Below are positions 21,853 to 30,240 of a DNA stretch of 49,591 nucleotides, in pieces. The stretch comes from Kofleriaceae bacterium. GTDB lineage: Bacteria > Myxococcota_A > Polyangia > Haliangiales > Haliangiaceae. How positions within the stretch are numbered: the first letter of the stretch is position 1; each line of letters opens with the position of its first letter. Location: contig JAGPCO010000040.1 in the NCBI GenBank assembly GCA_018058095.1, positions 5,445-55,035 of the forward strand, in the 5' to 3' direction. Position numbers and translations under genes: made by a program. The notes under the pieces were generated by a model, which was given only the letters and a program-made list of their open reading frames with translations, did not search any database and was not told the DNA's origin.

Positions 21853-22050
21853 ATGCAAGACTTCAGCGTCGACAACCTCGCCATCCTTCTCCTGTTCGCC
21901 TTCACCTCCGCCGGCTTTGCCAACATGCGCCACCGCAACCCCCTCGGCTGGGCGGTGCTCGGCTTGATCTTCGGCGCGGTCGGCCTGCTCGTCCTGCTGG
22001 CGACGCCGCCAGGCCAACCGGCGCTGGCCACGCCGCGCGACCCGACCTGA
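21853..22050 (+). CDS. Small two-helix membrane protein, family copy B
   Basis: A 65-aa protein related to its upstream neighbour: first helix LAILLLFAFTSAGFANM, loop RHRNP, second helix LGWAVLGLIFGAVGLLVLLA, then TPPGQP and a short tail. AGGAG lies 6 nt before the ATG, 42 nt after the neighbour's stop, so the two are probably one transcript and arose by duplication. It ends 19 bp before the convergent thymidine kinase gene. Confidence 0.72.
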   Translation: MQDFSVDNLAILLLFAFTSAGFANMRHRNPLGWAVLGLIFGAVGLLVLLATPPGQPALATPRDPT

Positions 22051-22064
22051 CCGACGCCGGTCGG
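22051..22064. terminator. Possible bidirectional hairpin between convergent genes
   Basis: CCGAC and GTCGG arms around a GCCG loop lie between the small membrane gene and tdk. The stem is only 5 bp with no T-run, so this is weak. Confidence 0.25.
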
Positions 22065-22069
22065 CGCCT

Positions 22070-22678
22070 TCAGTGCGGCAACACGCCGTCGCCGCTGCTG
22101 GCGCGCGCGGCGGCGGCCTGGGTCAGGCGGTCGTAGTGGCTCCAGCACACCGGCACGTACTGCTCGTCGGCACCGAGCTGGATCTGCGGGCCATCGATCG
22201 CGGCCTGGCCGTCGACCAGCCGCAGGTTGCAGGTCGCCTTCTTCTGGCAGTACTGGCAGGTGACCTTGACCTCCTCGATGGCGTCGGCCAGCTCCATCAG
22301 GCGCTGCGAGCCCGGGAACAGCCGGGTCTTGAAGTCGGTGCGCAGGCCGTAGCAGATGACCGGCACGCCGGGGGTGACCGAGATGCGGCGCAGCTCGTCG
22401 ACCACCGCCGGTGACAGGAACTGGGCCTCGTCGACCAGCACGCAGTCGAGGCCGGCGAAGTCGGCCGGGTCGAGCGTGGTGTCGGCGTCGACCAGCAGGT
22501 CGGCGTCGGCCTCGAGCCCGCTGCGCGAGGCGATCTTGGTCGAGCCAAACCGGTCGTCCAGGCGCGGCTTGAGGAGCAGCACGCGCTTGCCCTGCTTGCG
22601 GTAGTTGTGGGCAACCGCCAGCAGGTTGAGCGTCTTGGCGGAGTCCATGGTCCCGTAGCGGAAGTACAGCTTGGCCAC
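22070..22678 (-). CDS. tdk: Thymidine kinase (type II)
   Basis: A 202-aa enzyme that phosphorylates thymidine with ATP in the salvage pathway. The P-loop reads RYGTMDSAKTLNLL, with Ala where most relatives have Gly before the Lys. The acidic switch VLVDEAQFLSP and the thymidine lasso with CQYCQKKATC and a late VCWSHY (four zinc-ligand positions) are present. The start is GTG with TAGGGT 6 nt upstream, a leaderless arrangement. Confidence 0.95.
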   Translation of the reverse strand: MAKLYFRYGTMDSAKTLNLLAVAHNYRKQGKRVLLLKPRLDDRFGSTKIASRSGLEADADLLVDADTTLDPADFAGLDCVLVDEAQFLSPAVVDELRRISVTPGVPVICYGLRTDFKTRLFPGSQRLMELADAIEEVKVTCQYCQKKATCNLRLVDGQAAIDGPQIQLGADEQYVPVCWSHYDRLTQAAAARASSGDGVLPH

Positions 22679-22684
22679 GGCCGG

Positions 22685-22690
22685 ACCCTA
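22685..22690 (-). promoter_or_regulatory. -10 box of tdk (TAGGGT), leaderless geometry
   Basis: TAGGGT ends 6 nt before the GTG start of thymidine kinase. Confidence 0.5.
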
Positions 22691-22757
22691 CGATCGCCGC
22701 CTGACGGCCGTCGACGGGATGACGGCTCTGCCATGTAACCCGTCGAGATCGCTGGAC

Positions 22758-24068
22758 TCAGGGCACCACGAAGCGCCGGACCGCGAGGTCGCGGTCGGCC
22801 CGGACCACGGTGCCGAGCACGACCACCCGGCCGGCGCTGTCGATGGCCAGCGCCAGCACCTGGGTCAGCGGGCTGACGTCGAGCTCGGCGACCATCGTGC
22901 CAGCGGCGTCGAGCACCACCAGGGCGCCGGCCTCGCCACCGACCGGGCGGGTGATGCCCCCGGCGACGATCCGGCCATCGGCGAGCACGGCCAGCGCCCG
23001 CACCTCCTCGTCGGCCGCGCGGTCGAAGGTGGCGAGCCCGCCGGCGCCGAAGGCCGGGTCGAGCGCCCCCGTGCTGGTCAAGCCGACCACCAGCGCGTCG
23101 CTGCCGCCGACGACGTCGACCGTGCCCCCGGCGAGGATCTGCCCCGCGCTGGTACCGGCGATGGTGAACAGGCGGTCGGCGCCGGGCCCGGGGTCGATCA
23201 CCGCTGCACCGGGAAAGGCGGCGCTGCCGAAGCTCGGCTCGAGCGAGCCGTCGGCGCCGACCCGCAGCACCACGCCGGCGAAGCTGGTGGCCGCACCCAG
23301 GTAGCTGTGGCCGACGACGTACATGCCGCCGCCGACGGGCAGCATGAGCCCGCCGAACTCGTCGCCCATGCTGAGATCGTAGCCGCGCCAGCCCGGACCA
23401 AACATGGGGTCGACCCCACCGGCGGCGAGCTGGCGCGCCAGCACCATGCTCGTGCCCTGGCCGCTGTAGCGGGCCTGGCCGCCCAGCCAGATCCGGCCGG
23501 CCGAATCCTCGCGCACGCCGTTGAACGAGGCGCCGTCGACGCTGCCGATCGGCGGCCGCACCACGCCCGCCCCGAGCGGCGCGCCGTCGGCGCCGAGCCG
23601 GGCGTACAGGGCCTGACCGTCCACGCGCTCGCCGGCGACGAGCAGGCTGCCGTCGGCGCTGACCGTCACCGCGTTGAGCTCCTCGTTCAGGCCGCCGCCG
23701 TCGAGCTCGACCACCCCGCCGATCCCGAAGCTCGGATCCCGGCCGCCGTCGACGGCGAGGCGGACCACCAGCAGGTCGAGGTCGGCCGCGGTGCCGCCGC
23801 GCCCGACCACCACCACCCGGTCGTCGGGCTGCACCGCCAGGCCCTGGCCGGCGAACGAGACGTTGTCGACCGCGCCGACGTCGATGACGACCAGGCCGCC
23901 TGTGCCGAACGAGGGATCGGCGCACAGCGGCGCCCCACACGGCGCCGCGTCGAGGCGGGCGTCGGCGGCGGAGGGCGCGTCGGGACCGTCGGTGGCTCCA
24001 CCGGCGCGGACCGCGAAGTCGAGCCGGCCACACCCGGCCAGCACCAGCAGCGGGAGCGCGCGGCGCAT
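22758..24068 (-). CDS. Lipoprotein with delta-60 repeat propeller
   Basis: A 436-aa surface lipoprotein. The very short signal MRRALPLLVLAGC is followed by GRLDFA, the post-lipobox motif shared with three other genes here, then an Ala/Asp/Pro linker and two cysteines (CGAPLC). The body is made of about 50-60 residue repeats with DPSFGTGG, DPSFGIGG, DPMFGPG, EPSFGS and DPAFGAGG, each followed by a VxxxDGRIVAGG-like strand. This is the delta-60 (uncharacterised beta-propeller) repeat family. TACGCT lies 6 nt before the ATG. No catalytic motif; a binding scaffold on the cell surface is likely. Confidence 0.87.
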   Translation of the reverse strand: MRRALPLLVLAGCGRLDFAVRAGGATDGPDAPSAADARLDAAPCGAPLCADPSFGTGGLVVIDVGAVDNVSFAGQGLAVQPDDRVVVVGRGGTAADLDLLVVRLAVDGGRDPSFGIGGVVELDGGGLNEELNAVTVSADGSLLVAGERVDGQALYARLGADGAPLGAGVVRPPIGSVDGASFNGVREDSAGRIWLGGQARYSGQGTSMVLARQLAAGGVDPMFGPGWRGYDLSMGDEFGGLMLPVGGGMYVVGHSYLGAATSFAGVVLRVGADGSLEPSFGSAAFPGAAVIDPGPGADRLFTIAGTSAGQILAGGTVDVVGGSDALVVGLTSTGALDPAFGAGGLATFDRAADEEVRALAVLADGRIVAGGITRPVGGEAGALVVLDAAGTMVAELDVSPLTQVLALAIDSAGRVVVLGTVVRADRDLAVRRFVVP

Positions 24069-24074
24069 GGGGGC

Positions 24075-24080
24075 AGCGTA
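24075..24080 (-). promoter_or_regulatory. -10 box TACGCT, leaderless geometry
   Basis: GGTACGCT ends 6 nt before the ATG of the delta-60 lipoprotein. It lies in the 18-nt gap after the CREST gene, giving that lipoprotein its own promoter within the gene string. Confidence 0.5.
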
Positions 24081-24086
24081 CCGCGA

Positions 24087-24857
24087 TCAGGTCAGCGCGC
24101 GCAGCGCCAGCGCGGCGGCGCCGGCCGCCAGCAGGTGCTTGAGGCTGTGGCCGCCGAGTCCGACGGCGTCGAGCAGCGCGCGGTCGTGCGCGCCGGCGAC
24201 GCGGGCCAGCACGAACAGCGCGGTCGCGGCCAGGATCAGGCGAGGGTCGATCCGCCCGCCACGAGTGACGAGCACCACCAGGGCCGGGCTGGCCACGCCG
24301 ACCAGCTGGGTCGCGACGTACCAGCGCAGGTCGCCGCCGGCGGTGCCGCCGCCGAGATACCAGACGGCGACGCCGGCCACCGCCGCCGCCGACAGCCCGA
24401 GCGCGACCGCACGCCCGGCGGCGCGGCCGGCCCGATCGGCGACGACGGCGCCACTCACCGCCGCCAGCGCCAGCACGATCGGCAGCCAGTCCGCGGCCAG
24501 GGTGCCGTCGCCGGGCCAGGCGTGGTAGCCGGCCGAGCCGAGGCCGATGCCGCCCACCGCCAGGCCGGCCCACGCCACCAGCCACGCGCGCGGCGCCGGG
24601 CCGCGCCACCAGCGGCCGAGGCCCCAGGCCGCGGCGGCCAGGAACGCGGCGTTGCTGAGCACGTCGCCGACGCGGGGCACGCCGGCCACCGTCCGCTGGT
24701 CGGCGTAGAGGTGGAAGCCGGGGCCGCGCTCGACCGGCCCGACGACCAGCGCGGCGATGAGCGCGACCAGCGCCGCCGCCGCCACCACCGCGGCGGCCAG
24801 GGTGGTCGGACGCGGCGCCGCGGCCACCGCCAGCGGCGTGGGCGCGGGCGTCGTCAC
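24087..24857 (-). CDS. CREST-superfamily membrane hydrolase (ceramidase-like)
   Basis: A 256-aa polytopic membrane protein with about seven helices. The hallmarks of the alkaline ceramidase/PAQR/CREST superfamily are visible: YADQRTVAGVPRVGDVLSNAAFL, the SAGYHAWPGDGTLAADWLP loop with His and Asp, GGDLRWYVATQL and a final GGHSLKHLLAAGAA with an HxxxH pair for zinc. Members hydrolyse lipid amides or act as receptors; the substrate here is unknown. The GTG start overlaps the Nudix stop by 4 nt (GTGA), so lipoprotein, Nudix and this gene form an operon. Confidence 0.8.
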   Translation of the reverse strand: MTTPAPTPLAVAAAPRPTTLAAAVVAAAALVALIAALVVGPVERGPGFHLYADQRTVAGVPRVGDVLSNAAFLAAAAWGLGRWWRGPAPRAWLVAWAGLAVGGIGLGSAGYHAWPGDGTLAADWLPIVLALAAVSGAVVADRAGRAAGRAVALGLSAAAVAGVAVWYLGGGTAGGDLRWYVATQLVGVASPALVVLVTRGGRIDPRLILAATALFVLARVAGAHDRALLDAVGLGGHSLKHLLAAGAAALALRALT

Positions 24858-25513
24858 CGCGCCGGCGTCGGCCAGACCATCGGCCCGACCGCGCCGAGAC
24901 TCTCCAGCAGCGTGTACACCATCTTGTACGTCAGGCCCCACACCTGCTCGCCCTGGTAGCGCCAGCACGGCAGCGTCAGCGGCGGGTCGAGGTGCGCGTA
25001 CACGAACGTGTCGTCGAGCTCGCCGCGCGCGGCGGCCGCCAGCGGCAACCAGAACGCGTGAGTGGCCTCGGCGCTCGGGCTGGGGCGGATCGGCGCGGTG
25101 GCCACGAACACGAACGGGGTCACCGTCATCGGGATGATCTTGCCGCGGCCCATGGCCTGGATCGGCGCCAGCTGGCCGAGCGCGCGGGCGTCGCGCCCGA
25201 GGTCGACGCCCAGCTCTTCGTGGGTCTCGCGCCGGGCGGTGTGCAGCAGGTCGGGATCGGACGGCTCGTGCCGGCCGCCGGGGCACGACACCTGGCCTGA
25301 CCACGGGTCCCCGGCGCGCTCGGCCCGGCGCATGAGCAGCACCTCGGGCGCGTCGCTCAGCCGTAACACCATGGCGACGGCGGCGCGCCGCTCGGCCACC
25401 AGGACCTCGTCGCCGCTGGCGCGGGCCGCCTGGGCCAGCGCGCCGCGGACGTCGTCCTCGCTCCAGGTGCTGGCGGTGGCGCGCGGCGCGGATCGGCTCA
25501 GAGGGGCTGACAC
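24854..25513 (-). CDS. Nudix hydrolase, CoA-pyrophosphatase-like
   Basis: A 219-aa hydrolase of nucleoside-diphosphate-linked compounds. The Nudix box is complete: GGRHEPSDPDLLHTARRETH followed by EELG (GX5EX7REUXEEXGU). The preceding LMRRAERAGDPWSGQVSCPG and the following LGQLAPIQA segment match the CoA diphosphatase (NudL/YeaB) group, so CoA or acyl-CoA turnover is likely. The start is taken as a GTG at 25513 that overlaps the end of the lipoprotein gene by 16 nt, because no closer ATG exists before the conserved part; an ATG near 25372 would cut into the first strand. Confidence 0.85.
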   Translation of the reverse strand: MSAPLSRSAPRATASTWSEDDVRGALAQAARASGDEVLVAERRAAVAMVLRLSDAPEVLLMRRAERAGDPWSGQVSCPGGRHEPSDPDLLHTARRETHEELGVDLGRDARALGQLAPIQAMGRGKIIPMTVTPFVFVATAPIRPSPSAEATHAFWLPLAAAARGELDDTFVYAHLDPPLTLPCWRYQGEQVWGLTYKMVYTLLESLGAVGPMVWPTPAR

Positions 25514-25983
25514 AGGTTGGCGACGCAGGTCATCTGCGCGGGGCAGTAGCCGTAGTCGACGTTGCCGACCAGATCGCAGCGGATGGCGCAGGTCCACAGG
25601 CGCTGATCGGCCTCGACCTTCGACAGCGTGCACTGCGGGGTGCCGGAGTTGAGCGCGGTGAACTGGGCCGCACACAACGCGTCGCTGCCAGCCGGCGGGG
25701 TGGTCTGCGCCGCCGGGGTTGTGCCGCACGGCAGCGAGCAGAAGCCGTTGGCGGCGGCCGGCTGCAGGGTGATGCACTCGGGGGCGGCGGCCGGGCAGGC
25801 GTTCTGGATGTTGCAGATCTTGCCCAGGCCGAGCACCTCCTCGCCGCCGCCATCGGGGCGGGGCGGGCGGGCGTCGGGCGGAGGCGGAGCGGCGTCGATC
25901 TCGACGACCGGCTCGCGGGTCGGCTCGACGCAGGCGACCGCGCCGCCCAGCAGGAGGATCGCGACCAGAGCGTGGCGGGTCAT
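25498..25983 (-). CDS. Cys-rich lipoprotein
   Basis: A 161-aa exported protein. The signal peptide MTRHALVAILLLGGAVAC ends in a lipobox, followed by a Pro/Asp-rich linker and a compact domain with about ten cysteines (ICNIQNACPAAAPEC, GFCSLPCG, QCTLS, WTCAIRC, YCPAQMTCVANLC). This is the disulfide-rich module frequent in Myxococcota lipoproteins. TAGGCT lies 6 nt before the ATG. It leads the lipoprotein-Nudix-CREST operon and is divergent from the acyltransferase gene. Function unknown. Confidence 0.83.
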   Translation of the reverse strand: MTRHALVAILLLGGAVACVEPTREPVVEIDAAPPPPDARPPRPDGGGEEVLGLGKICNIQNACPAAAPECITLQPAAANGFCSLPCGTTPAAQTTPPAGSDALCAAQFTALNSGTPQCTLSKVEADQRLWTCAIRCDLVGNVDYGYCPAQMTCVANLCQPL

Positions 25984-25989
25984 GCCCCG

Positions 25990-25995
25990 AGCCTA
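25990..25995 (-). promoter_or_regulatory. -10 box TAGGCT, leaderless geometry
   Basis: TAGGCT ends 6 nt before the ATG of the Cys-rich lipoprotein, divergent from the plsC-type promoter 41 bp away. Confidence 0.5.
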
Positions 25996-26035
25996 CTCCG
26001 GCGGCCTGGGCCCGTGCGGACAAAGCGCCAGCTGG

Positions 26036-26041
26036 TATCGT
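26036..26041 (+). promoter_or_regulatory. -10 box TATCGT, leaderless geometry
   Basis: GGTATCGT ends 5 nt before the GTG at 26047, the tightest spacing in the set. It selects that GTG over in-frame starts upstream at 25972. Confidence 0.5.
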
Positions 26042-26046
26042 CGGCC

Positions 26047-27516
26047 GTGGCCTACCGCATCCTGGCCTGGTTCCTGCGGCTGGCGTCCCGGGTGTTCTTC
26101 CGCCACATCGAGGTGGTCGGGCGCGAGCACCTGCCCGCGGCCGACAGCGGCACCGCCGTGCTGTTCGCCGGCAATCACCCCAACTCGCTGATCGACCCGC
26201 TGCTCATCATCACGACGTGTGGCCGCAAGGTCCACTTCGCCGCCAAGGACACCCTGTTCAAGCACGGCCTGATGCGCATGGTCCTGCGCGGGCTGGGCGC
26301 CGTCCCGGTGGCACGGCGCGACGACCACGGCGGCGCCGGCGGCAAGGTCGACAACGACGCGGCGTTCACCGCGATGTTCGACGTGCTCGGCGCCGGCGGC
26401 GCCATCGGCATCTTCCCCGAGGGCCTGTCGCACGACGAGTCGCAGCTGGCCCGGCTCAAGACCGGGGCGGCCCGCCTCGCGGTCGGCGCCCGCGCGCGCG
26501 GCGCCAAGGTCGTGATCGTGCCGTGTGGCCTCACGTTCATCCACCCCAAGCGGTTCCGCAGCCGCGTGCTGGTGCAGTACGGCGCGCCGATCGAGGTGGC
26601 CGCAGCCAGCACCGGCGACGACGAACGGGCCGAGGTGCGGTCCCTGACCGAGCGGCTCGAGCGGGCCCTGCGTGCGCTCACCATCAACGCGCCCGACTGG
26701 GAGACGGTGCGGGCGCTCGACGTGGTGCGCCGGCTGTACCAGCCGGCCGAGGTCTCGATCGAGGACCGGGTCGAGCTGGCGCGCCGCTTCAACACGTACT
26801 ACCCGGCGGTCGAGGACGACCCGCGGGTCATCGCCCTGATGGCGCGGGTGCGGGCCTACCAGCAGGAACTCGACGAGCTCGGGCTGTCGGACCGCGAGCT
26901 GGCCGATGGCCTGGGCCACCTGCACATCGGCGGGCGCCTGCTGCGCCACCTCGGCCTGGTCACGTTCTGGCTGCCGATGGCCCTGCCCGGCGCGCCGCTG
27001 CACCTGCCGACGGTGCTGTTCGCACGGGTGGCGGGCCACCGCCTGACCCCGCGCAAGGACGTGGTGGCCACGACCAAGCTGGTCATCGGCCTGCTGCTGG
27101 TGCTGCTGTCGTACGCGGCGGTCATCGCCGTGCTGGCGTGGAAGGCCGGCTGGGGCTGGGCCGCGCTGGCCGCGGTCGTGCTGCCGATGTCGGGCTGGGC
27201 CACCCTGCGCGTCCTCGACCGCATCCGCCTGGTCCGGCGTGGCCTGGGCGCGCTGGCCCGCCTGCTGCGCTACCGGACGGAGATCGATCGCCTGCGCGCG
27301 CTGCGTGGCGAGCTGGCGGCCGCGGTGGTCGAGGTGGTGGCGACGCTGCGGCCCGAGCACCTGCGCCTGTTGTTCCCGCCCGACGACCCGCGCCGGGTCC
27401 CGCTGCTGCCGTCGCGCAGCGCCGAGCGCCACGCCGAGCTCGACGCCGAGTTCGACAAGGACGCCGCCGAGGACCGCGCCGACGGCGCCGAGGCGCCGGA
27501 GCCAGGCCGGCCATGA
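26047..27516 (+). CDS. 1-acyl-glycerol-3-phosphate acyltransferase-like (PlsC domain)
   Basis: A 489-aa membrane-associated acyltransferase. The N-terminal PlsC domain shows all blocks: NHPNSLIDPLL (the H-x4-D catalytic pair), FAAKDTLFKHGLMRMVL, GIFPEGLSHDESQL and VIVPCGLTFI. The extra C-terminal half has hydrophobic helices (TFWLPMALPGAPLHLP; LVIGLLLVLLSYAAVIAVLA; GWAALAAVVLPMSGW) and a basic, then acidic, tail, a layout seen in bacterial relatives of lysophospholipid acyltransferases rather than the 250-aa PlsC. The substrate is probably a lysophospholipid or glycerol-3-phosphate with acyl-CoA or acyl-ACP. The stop overlaps the next gene by 4 nt, linking it to a lipase-like hydrolase. Confidence 0.9.
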   Translation: MAYRILAWFLRLASRVFFRHIEVVGREHLPAADSGTAVLFAGNHPNSLIDPLLIITTCGRKVHFAAKDTLFKHGLMRMVLRGLGAVPVARRDDHGGAGGKVDNDAAFTAMFDVLGAGGAIGIFPEGLSHDESQLARLKTGAARLAVGARARGAKVVIVPCGLTFIHPKRFRSRVLVQYGAPIEVAAASTGDDERAEVRSLTERLERALRALTINAPDWETVRALDVVRRLYQPAEVSIEDRVELARRFNTYYPAVEDDPRVIALMARVRAYQQELDELGLSDRELADGLGHLHIGGRLLRHLGLVTFWLPMALPGAPLHLPTVLFARVAGHRLTPRKDVVATTKLVIGLLLVLLSYAAVIAVLAWKAGWGWAALAAVVLPMSGWATLRVLDRIRLVRRGLGALARLLRYRTEIDRLRALRGELAAAVVEVVATLRPEHLRLLFPPDDPRRVPLLPSRSAERHAELDAEFDKDAAEDRADGAEAPEPGRP

Positions 27517-28160
27517 GCGCGGCGCGCCCGCTGGTGGTGCTGCTGCACGGGCTGGCCCGGACCCACACCTCGATGGCCGGGCTGGGCCGGGTCCTGCACG
27601 CCCACGGCTACGACGTGTGGGCGCGCAGCTACCCATCGCGCCGGGCCTCGATCGCCGAGGCCGCGCGCGAGGTCGTCGATGCGCTGGTGCCGATCGCGGC
27701 CGACCGCCCGCTGCTGGCCGTGACCCACTCGATGGGCGGCGTGCTCATCCGCCACATGCACGACCCGCGGCTGCGCTGGCAGCGCATCGTCATGCTGGCG
27801 CCACCCAACACCGGCAGCCGCCTGGCCAAGGTCATCGCCGCCAGCGCGCCGCTGCGCTGGTTCTACGGCCCGGCCGGCGTCGAGCTGGCCGACGGCGCGG
27901 CCTGGCCGGTGCCGCCGGCGCCGTTCGCGGTCATCGCCGGCACGCGCCGGCTGGCGGTGAGCAACCCGACCTCGTGGACCATGGGCCTGCGTTTCGGCCG
28001 CCACGTCGCCCACGACGGCACCGTCGCCGCCGCCGAGACCCAGCTGCCCGGCATGGCGGCCTACGCCGAGGTCGACGCCACCCACACGTGGATCATGAAC
28101 CACCCGGTCGTGCACCAGCAGGTCCTGGCCTTCCTCGCCGACGGCCGCCTGCCGGCGTGA
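27513..28160 (+). CDS. Lipase-like alpha/beta hydrolase
   Basis: A 215-aa hydrolase. The LVVLLHGLARTHTSM oxyanion region, the nucleophile elbow AVTHSMGGVLIRHM and the final ATHTWIMNHP histidine match the bacterial lipase/EstA-like class (Ser-His with a mid-chain Asp). The ATG overlaps the acyltransferase stop as ATGA, so both come from one message, which fits a deacylation/reacylation pair for phospholipids. No signal peptide, so it is probably cytoplasmic. The substrate is inferred from context only. Confidence 0.86.
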   Translation: MSAARPLVVLLHGLARTHTSMAGLGRVLHAHGYDVWARSYPSRRASIAEAAREVVDALVPIAADRPLLAVTHSMGGVLIRHMHDPRLRWQRIVMLAPPNTGSRLAKVIAASAPLRWFYGPAGVELADGAAWPVPPAPFAVIAGTRRLAVSNPTSWTMGLRFGRHVAHDGTVAAAETQLPGMAAYAEVDATHTWIMNHPVVHQQVLAFLADGRLPA

Positions 28161-28244
28161 CGCCACGGCCACCCGCCGGCGAGGCGCGGACCGGGTCGGG
28201 TCGCCGCCGGCGGGAAGATCCGGCTGGGTGTGCGTCGGCCCGCC

Positions 28245-30155
28245 ATGAAGCTGTTCCACGCCTGCTTGGCCACCCCACTCCTGCTGCTGCTCACGGCTGG
28301 TTGCGTCGCCGATGGATCCAACCTCGACGATGACGACCTCGCCACCACGAGCTCCGAACTCGGCAACGACACCAATGCCAAACTCCTGTCGACAGCCGCC
28401 GCCGGGGCCGGCTCCCCCCTGGCGCTGACCCAGGTCGGGGCCTGGCAGGACTGGGCCAAGACCTACCACCGCGCTGTGGCCCTCGACGCCACCCGCGTCG
28501 CGTTCTACGACCGCACCACTGGCAAGGTCCGGGTGATGGCCTTGACCAGCACCGGCGCGGCCACCATCTCCGGCTACGTGCCGGCCGGGTACGACGAGGT
28601 CCTGCCCGGAGAGTTCGCAGGGTCCAAGGCGCGGCGCGACCTGGCCTTCTACCGGCGCGACACCGGCGCGGTCATGCTGTACGAGGTGACGGCGACCGGT
28701 GGCCTGGCCTGGCTAGAGACCCACGTCGTGGCCCCGACCTCGAACGGCGGTCGGTGGGATCTCATCACCTCGGGCTACCTCGGACAGGCCGATGGCCGCG
28801 ATGACCTGCTGGTCTACAACAAGGCCGAAGGCAAGGCGCGGATCTACCGCCACCTGACCAGCGGCAGCGGCTTCGTGGTGGCGGAGGACTACACTGGCTG
28901 GCGCCGCAACTGGGACCACATCGTGCCTGGTCGCATCGATGCCGACGTCCTGACCGACTTCGCCTTCTACAACCAGGATGGCGGCGGCGTCGTCGGCACG
29001 CAGGACCTCGTGACCTCATCCAATCCGCTCAACGGGCACGTCAAGTTCTTGTCGTTCGCCAACCTGGCGGCGCCGGCCCTGATCTCCGAGCGCTTCGACC
29101 ACTGGCCGATGGCCGCGCACGTCACCGTCGTGCCTGGGCAGTTCGGCGGCAACGACCGTACCGACTTCCTCGTCTACGAGGGTGACCCTGACGGGACCAG
29201 CCGCGCCACCTACTGGATCAACAACGGCGCCGGGCAGTACAGCTCGCTCGGCACCGACACCACGTGGCAGGGCCGGTGGACCACGATCGCCCCCATGCAG
29301 GTCAACGGAGGCACGACCGACCTCTTCTTCTACACGCGGCAACAGGAGGTCAAGCTGCTGGTGGTGGTCGACCAGGATGGCGTCGGCGGCATCGTCGACA
29401 GCGACGCCACCATCCGCACGGACGTGGTCGACTGGATGCGGCTGGTCAACCGCGCCTACGCGCCGGCGGGGGTCCACTTCGCGGTGGCAAGCACCGTCGA
29501 GCACTTCGACATGGACGACGTCGGCGGGGTCGACGCGACCAGCCCGACCAACGCCGCCGGGAGCTACACCAACTGCTACGCCCCCGACGCCAGGGACGCG
29601 CTCAACGACCTGGCCGCCTCCTTCGGCGCGACCTACCCGGGCCACCTCGTGGTCTACGTCCGGGCCCGTGGCGCCGGTGGCTGCAGCAGCAGCAGCGCCG
29701 ACTTTGCCGTCATGCCGGCCCCGAGCTCGACCGGCAAGGCGGTCTACACCCGGGCCAGCAACAGCGCGATGAACGTGGCCACCAACGCCAAGCTGTTCGC
29801 CCACGAGCTGGGGCACTTCTTCGGCCTGGGCCACTCGCAGCCCGAGAGCGTCCTGGCTGCCCAGGCCGACCGCTACGCCTATGACCTCGACGAGGGCAAG
29901 GTGCGCGACACCCCACCCAACCCGACCAACGCGACCCCGGCCTGGGCTGCGCTGGCCAACCCGTGTGACGACTCCGGCAACAACGATCTCGTCATCAGTG
30001 GCGCCGGTTTCTCCTACACGCTCAACCCGGAGCGGCACGAGATCATGTCGAAGGGCTCGTTCGCCAACTGCGATCAGCTGTACCGGGTCACGCCCGACCA
30101 GAGCCAGGTCATCCACACCGTGCTGTACGAGCGGGCCTGGCTGCTCGCCGAGTAA
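28245..30155 (+). CDS. Zinc metalloprotease-like lipoprotein with VCBS/FG-GAP-like region
   Basis: A 636-aa exported protein. The signal peptide MKLFHACLATPLLLLLTAGC ends in a lipobox. Residues about 55-370 hold repeated, propeller-like units of the secreted-glycosidase/VCBS type (RVAFYDRTTGKVRVMA; DLAFYRRDTGAVMLYE; DFLVYEGDPDG). The C-terminal part has a gluzincin/metzincin-like motif AHELGHFFGLGH, an exact HExxHxxGxxH zinc site with the catalytic Glu, preceded by the substrate-strand sequence HLVVYVRARGAGG. This fits a secreted peptidase with a binding module. It lies 84 nt after the lipase gene with no clear promoter. Confidence 0.88.
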   Translation: MKLFHACLATPLLLLLTAGCVADGSNLDDDDLATTSSELGNDTNAKLLSTAAAGAGSPLALTQVGAWQDWAKTYHRAVALDATRVAFYDRTTGKVRVMALTSTGAATISGYVPAGYDEVLPGEFAGSKARRDLAFYRRDTGAVMLYEVTATGGLAWLETHVVAPTSNGGRWDLITSGYLGQADGRDDLLVYNKAEGKARIYRHLTSGSGFVVAEDYTGWRRNWDHIVPGRIDADVLTDFAFYNQDGGGVVGTQDLVTSSNPLNGHVKFLSFANLAAPALISERFDHWPMAAHVTVVPGQFGGNDRTDFLVYEGDPDGTSRATYWINNGAGQYSSLGTDTTWQGRWTTIAPMQVNGGTTDLFFYTRQQEVKLLVVVDQDGVGGIVDSDATIRTDVVDWMRLVNRAYAPAGVHFAVASTVEHFDMDDVGGVDATSPTNAAGSYTNCYAPDARDALNDLAASFGATYPGHLVVYVRARGAGGCSSSSADFAVMPAPSSTGKAVYTRASNSAMNVATNAKLFAHELGHFFGLGHSQPESVLAAQADRYAYDLDEGKVRDTPPNPTNATPAWAALANPCDDSGNNDLVISGAGFSYTLNPERHEIMSKGSFANCDQLYRVTPDQSQVIHTVLYERAWLLAE

Positions 30156-30172
30156 CGACCGGGCCGCCGCGC

Positions 30173-30240
30173 TCAGCCGCCGAGGCCGAGCTGCTTCATG
30201 AAGGTGGCGTTGTCCCAGAACGGCCCACCCCGGCCGCCGC
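30173..30240 (-). pseudogene. Possible 3' remnant of a coding region
   Basis: On the minus strand a short open stretch reads GPFWDNATFMKQLGLGG and a stop, with every third base G or C as in real genes here. Nothing upstream in frame looks like a complete protein. It may be the decayed end of a lost gene or a chance effect of base composition. Confidence 0.25.
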
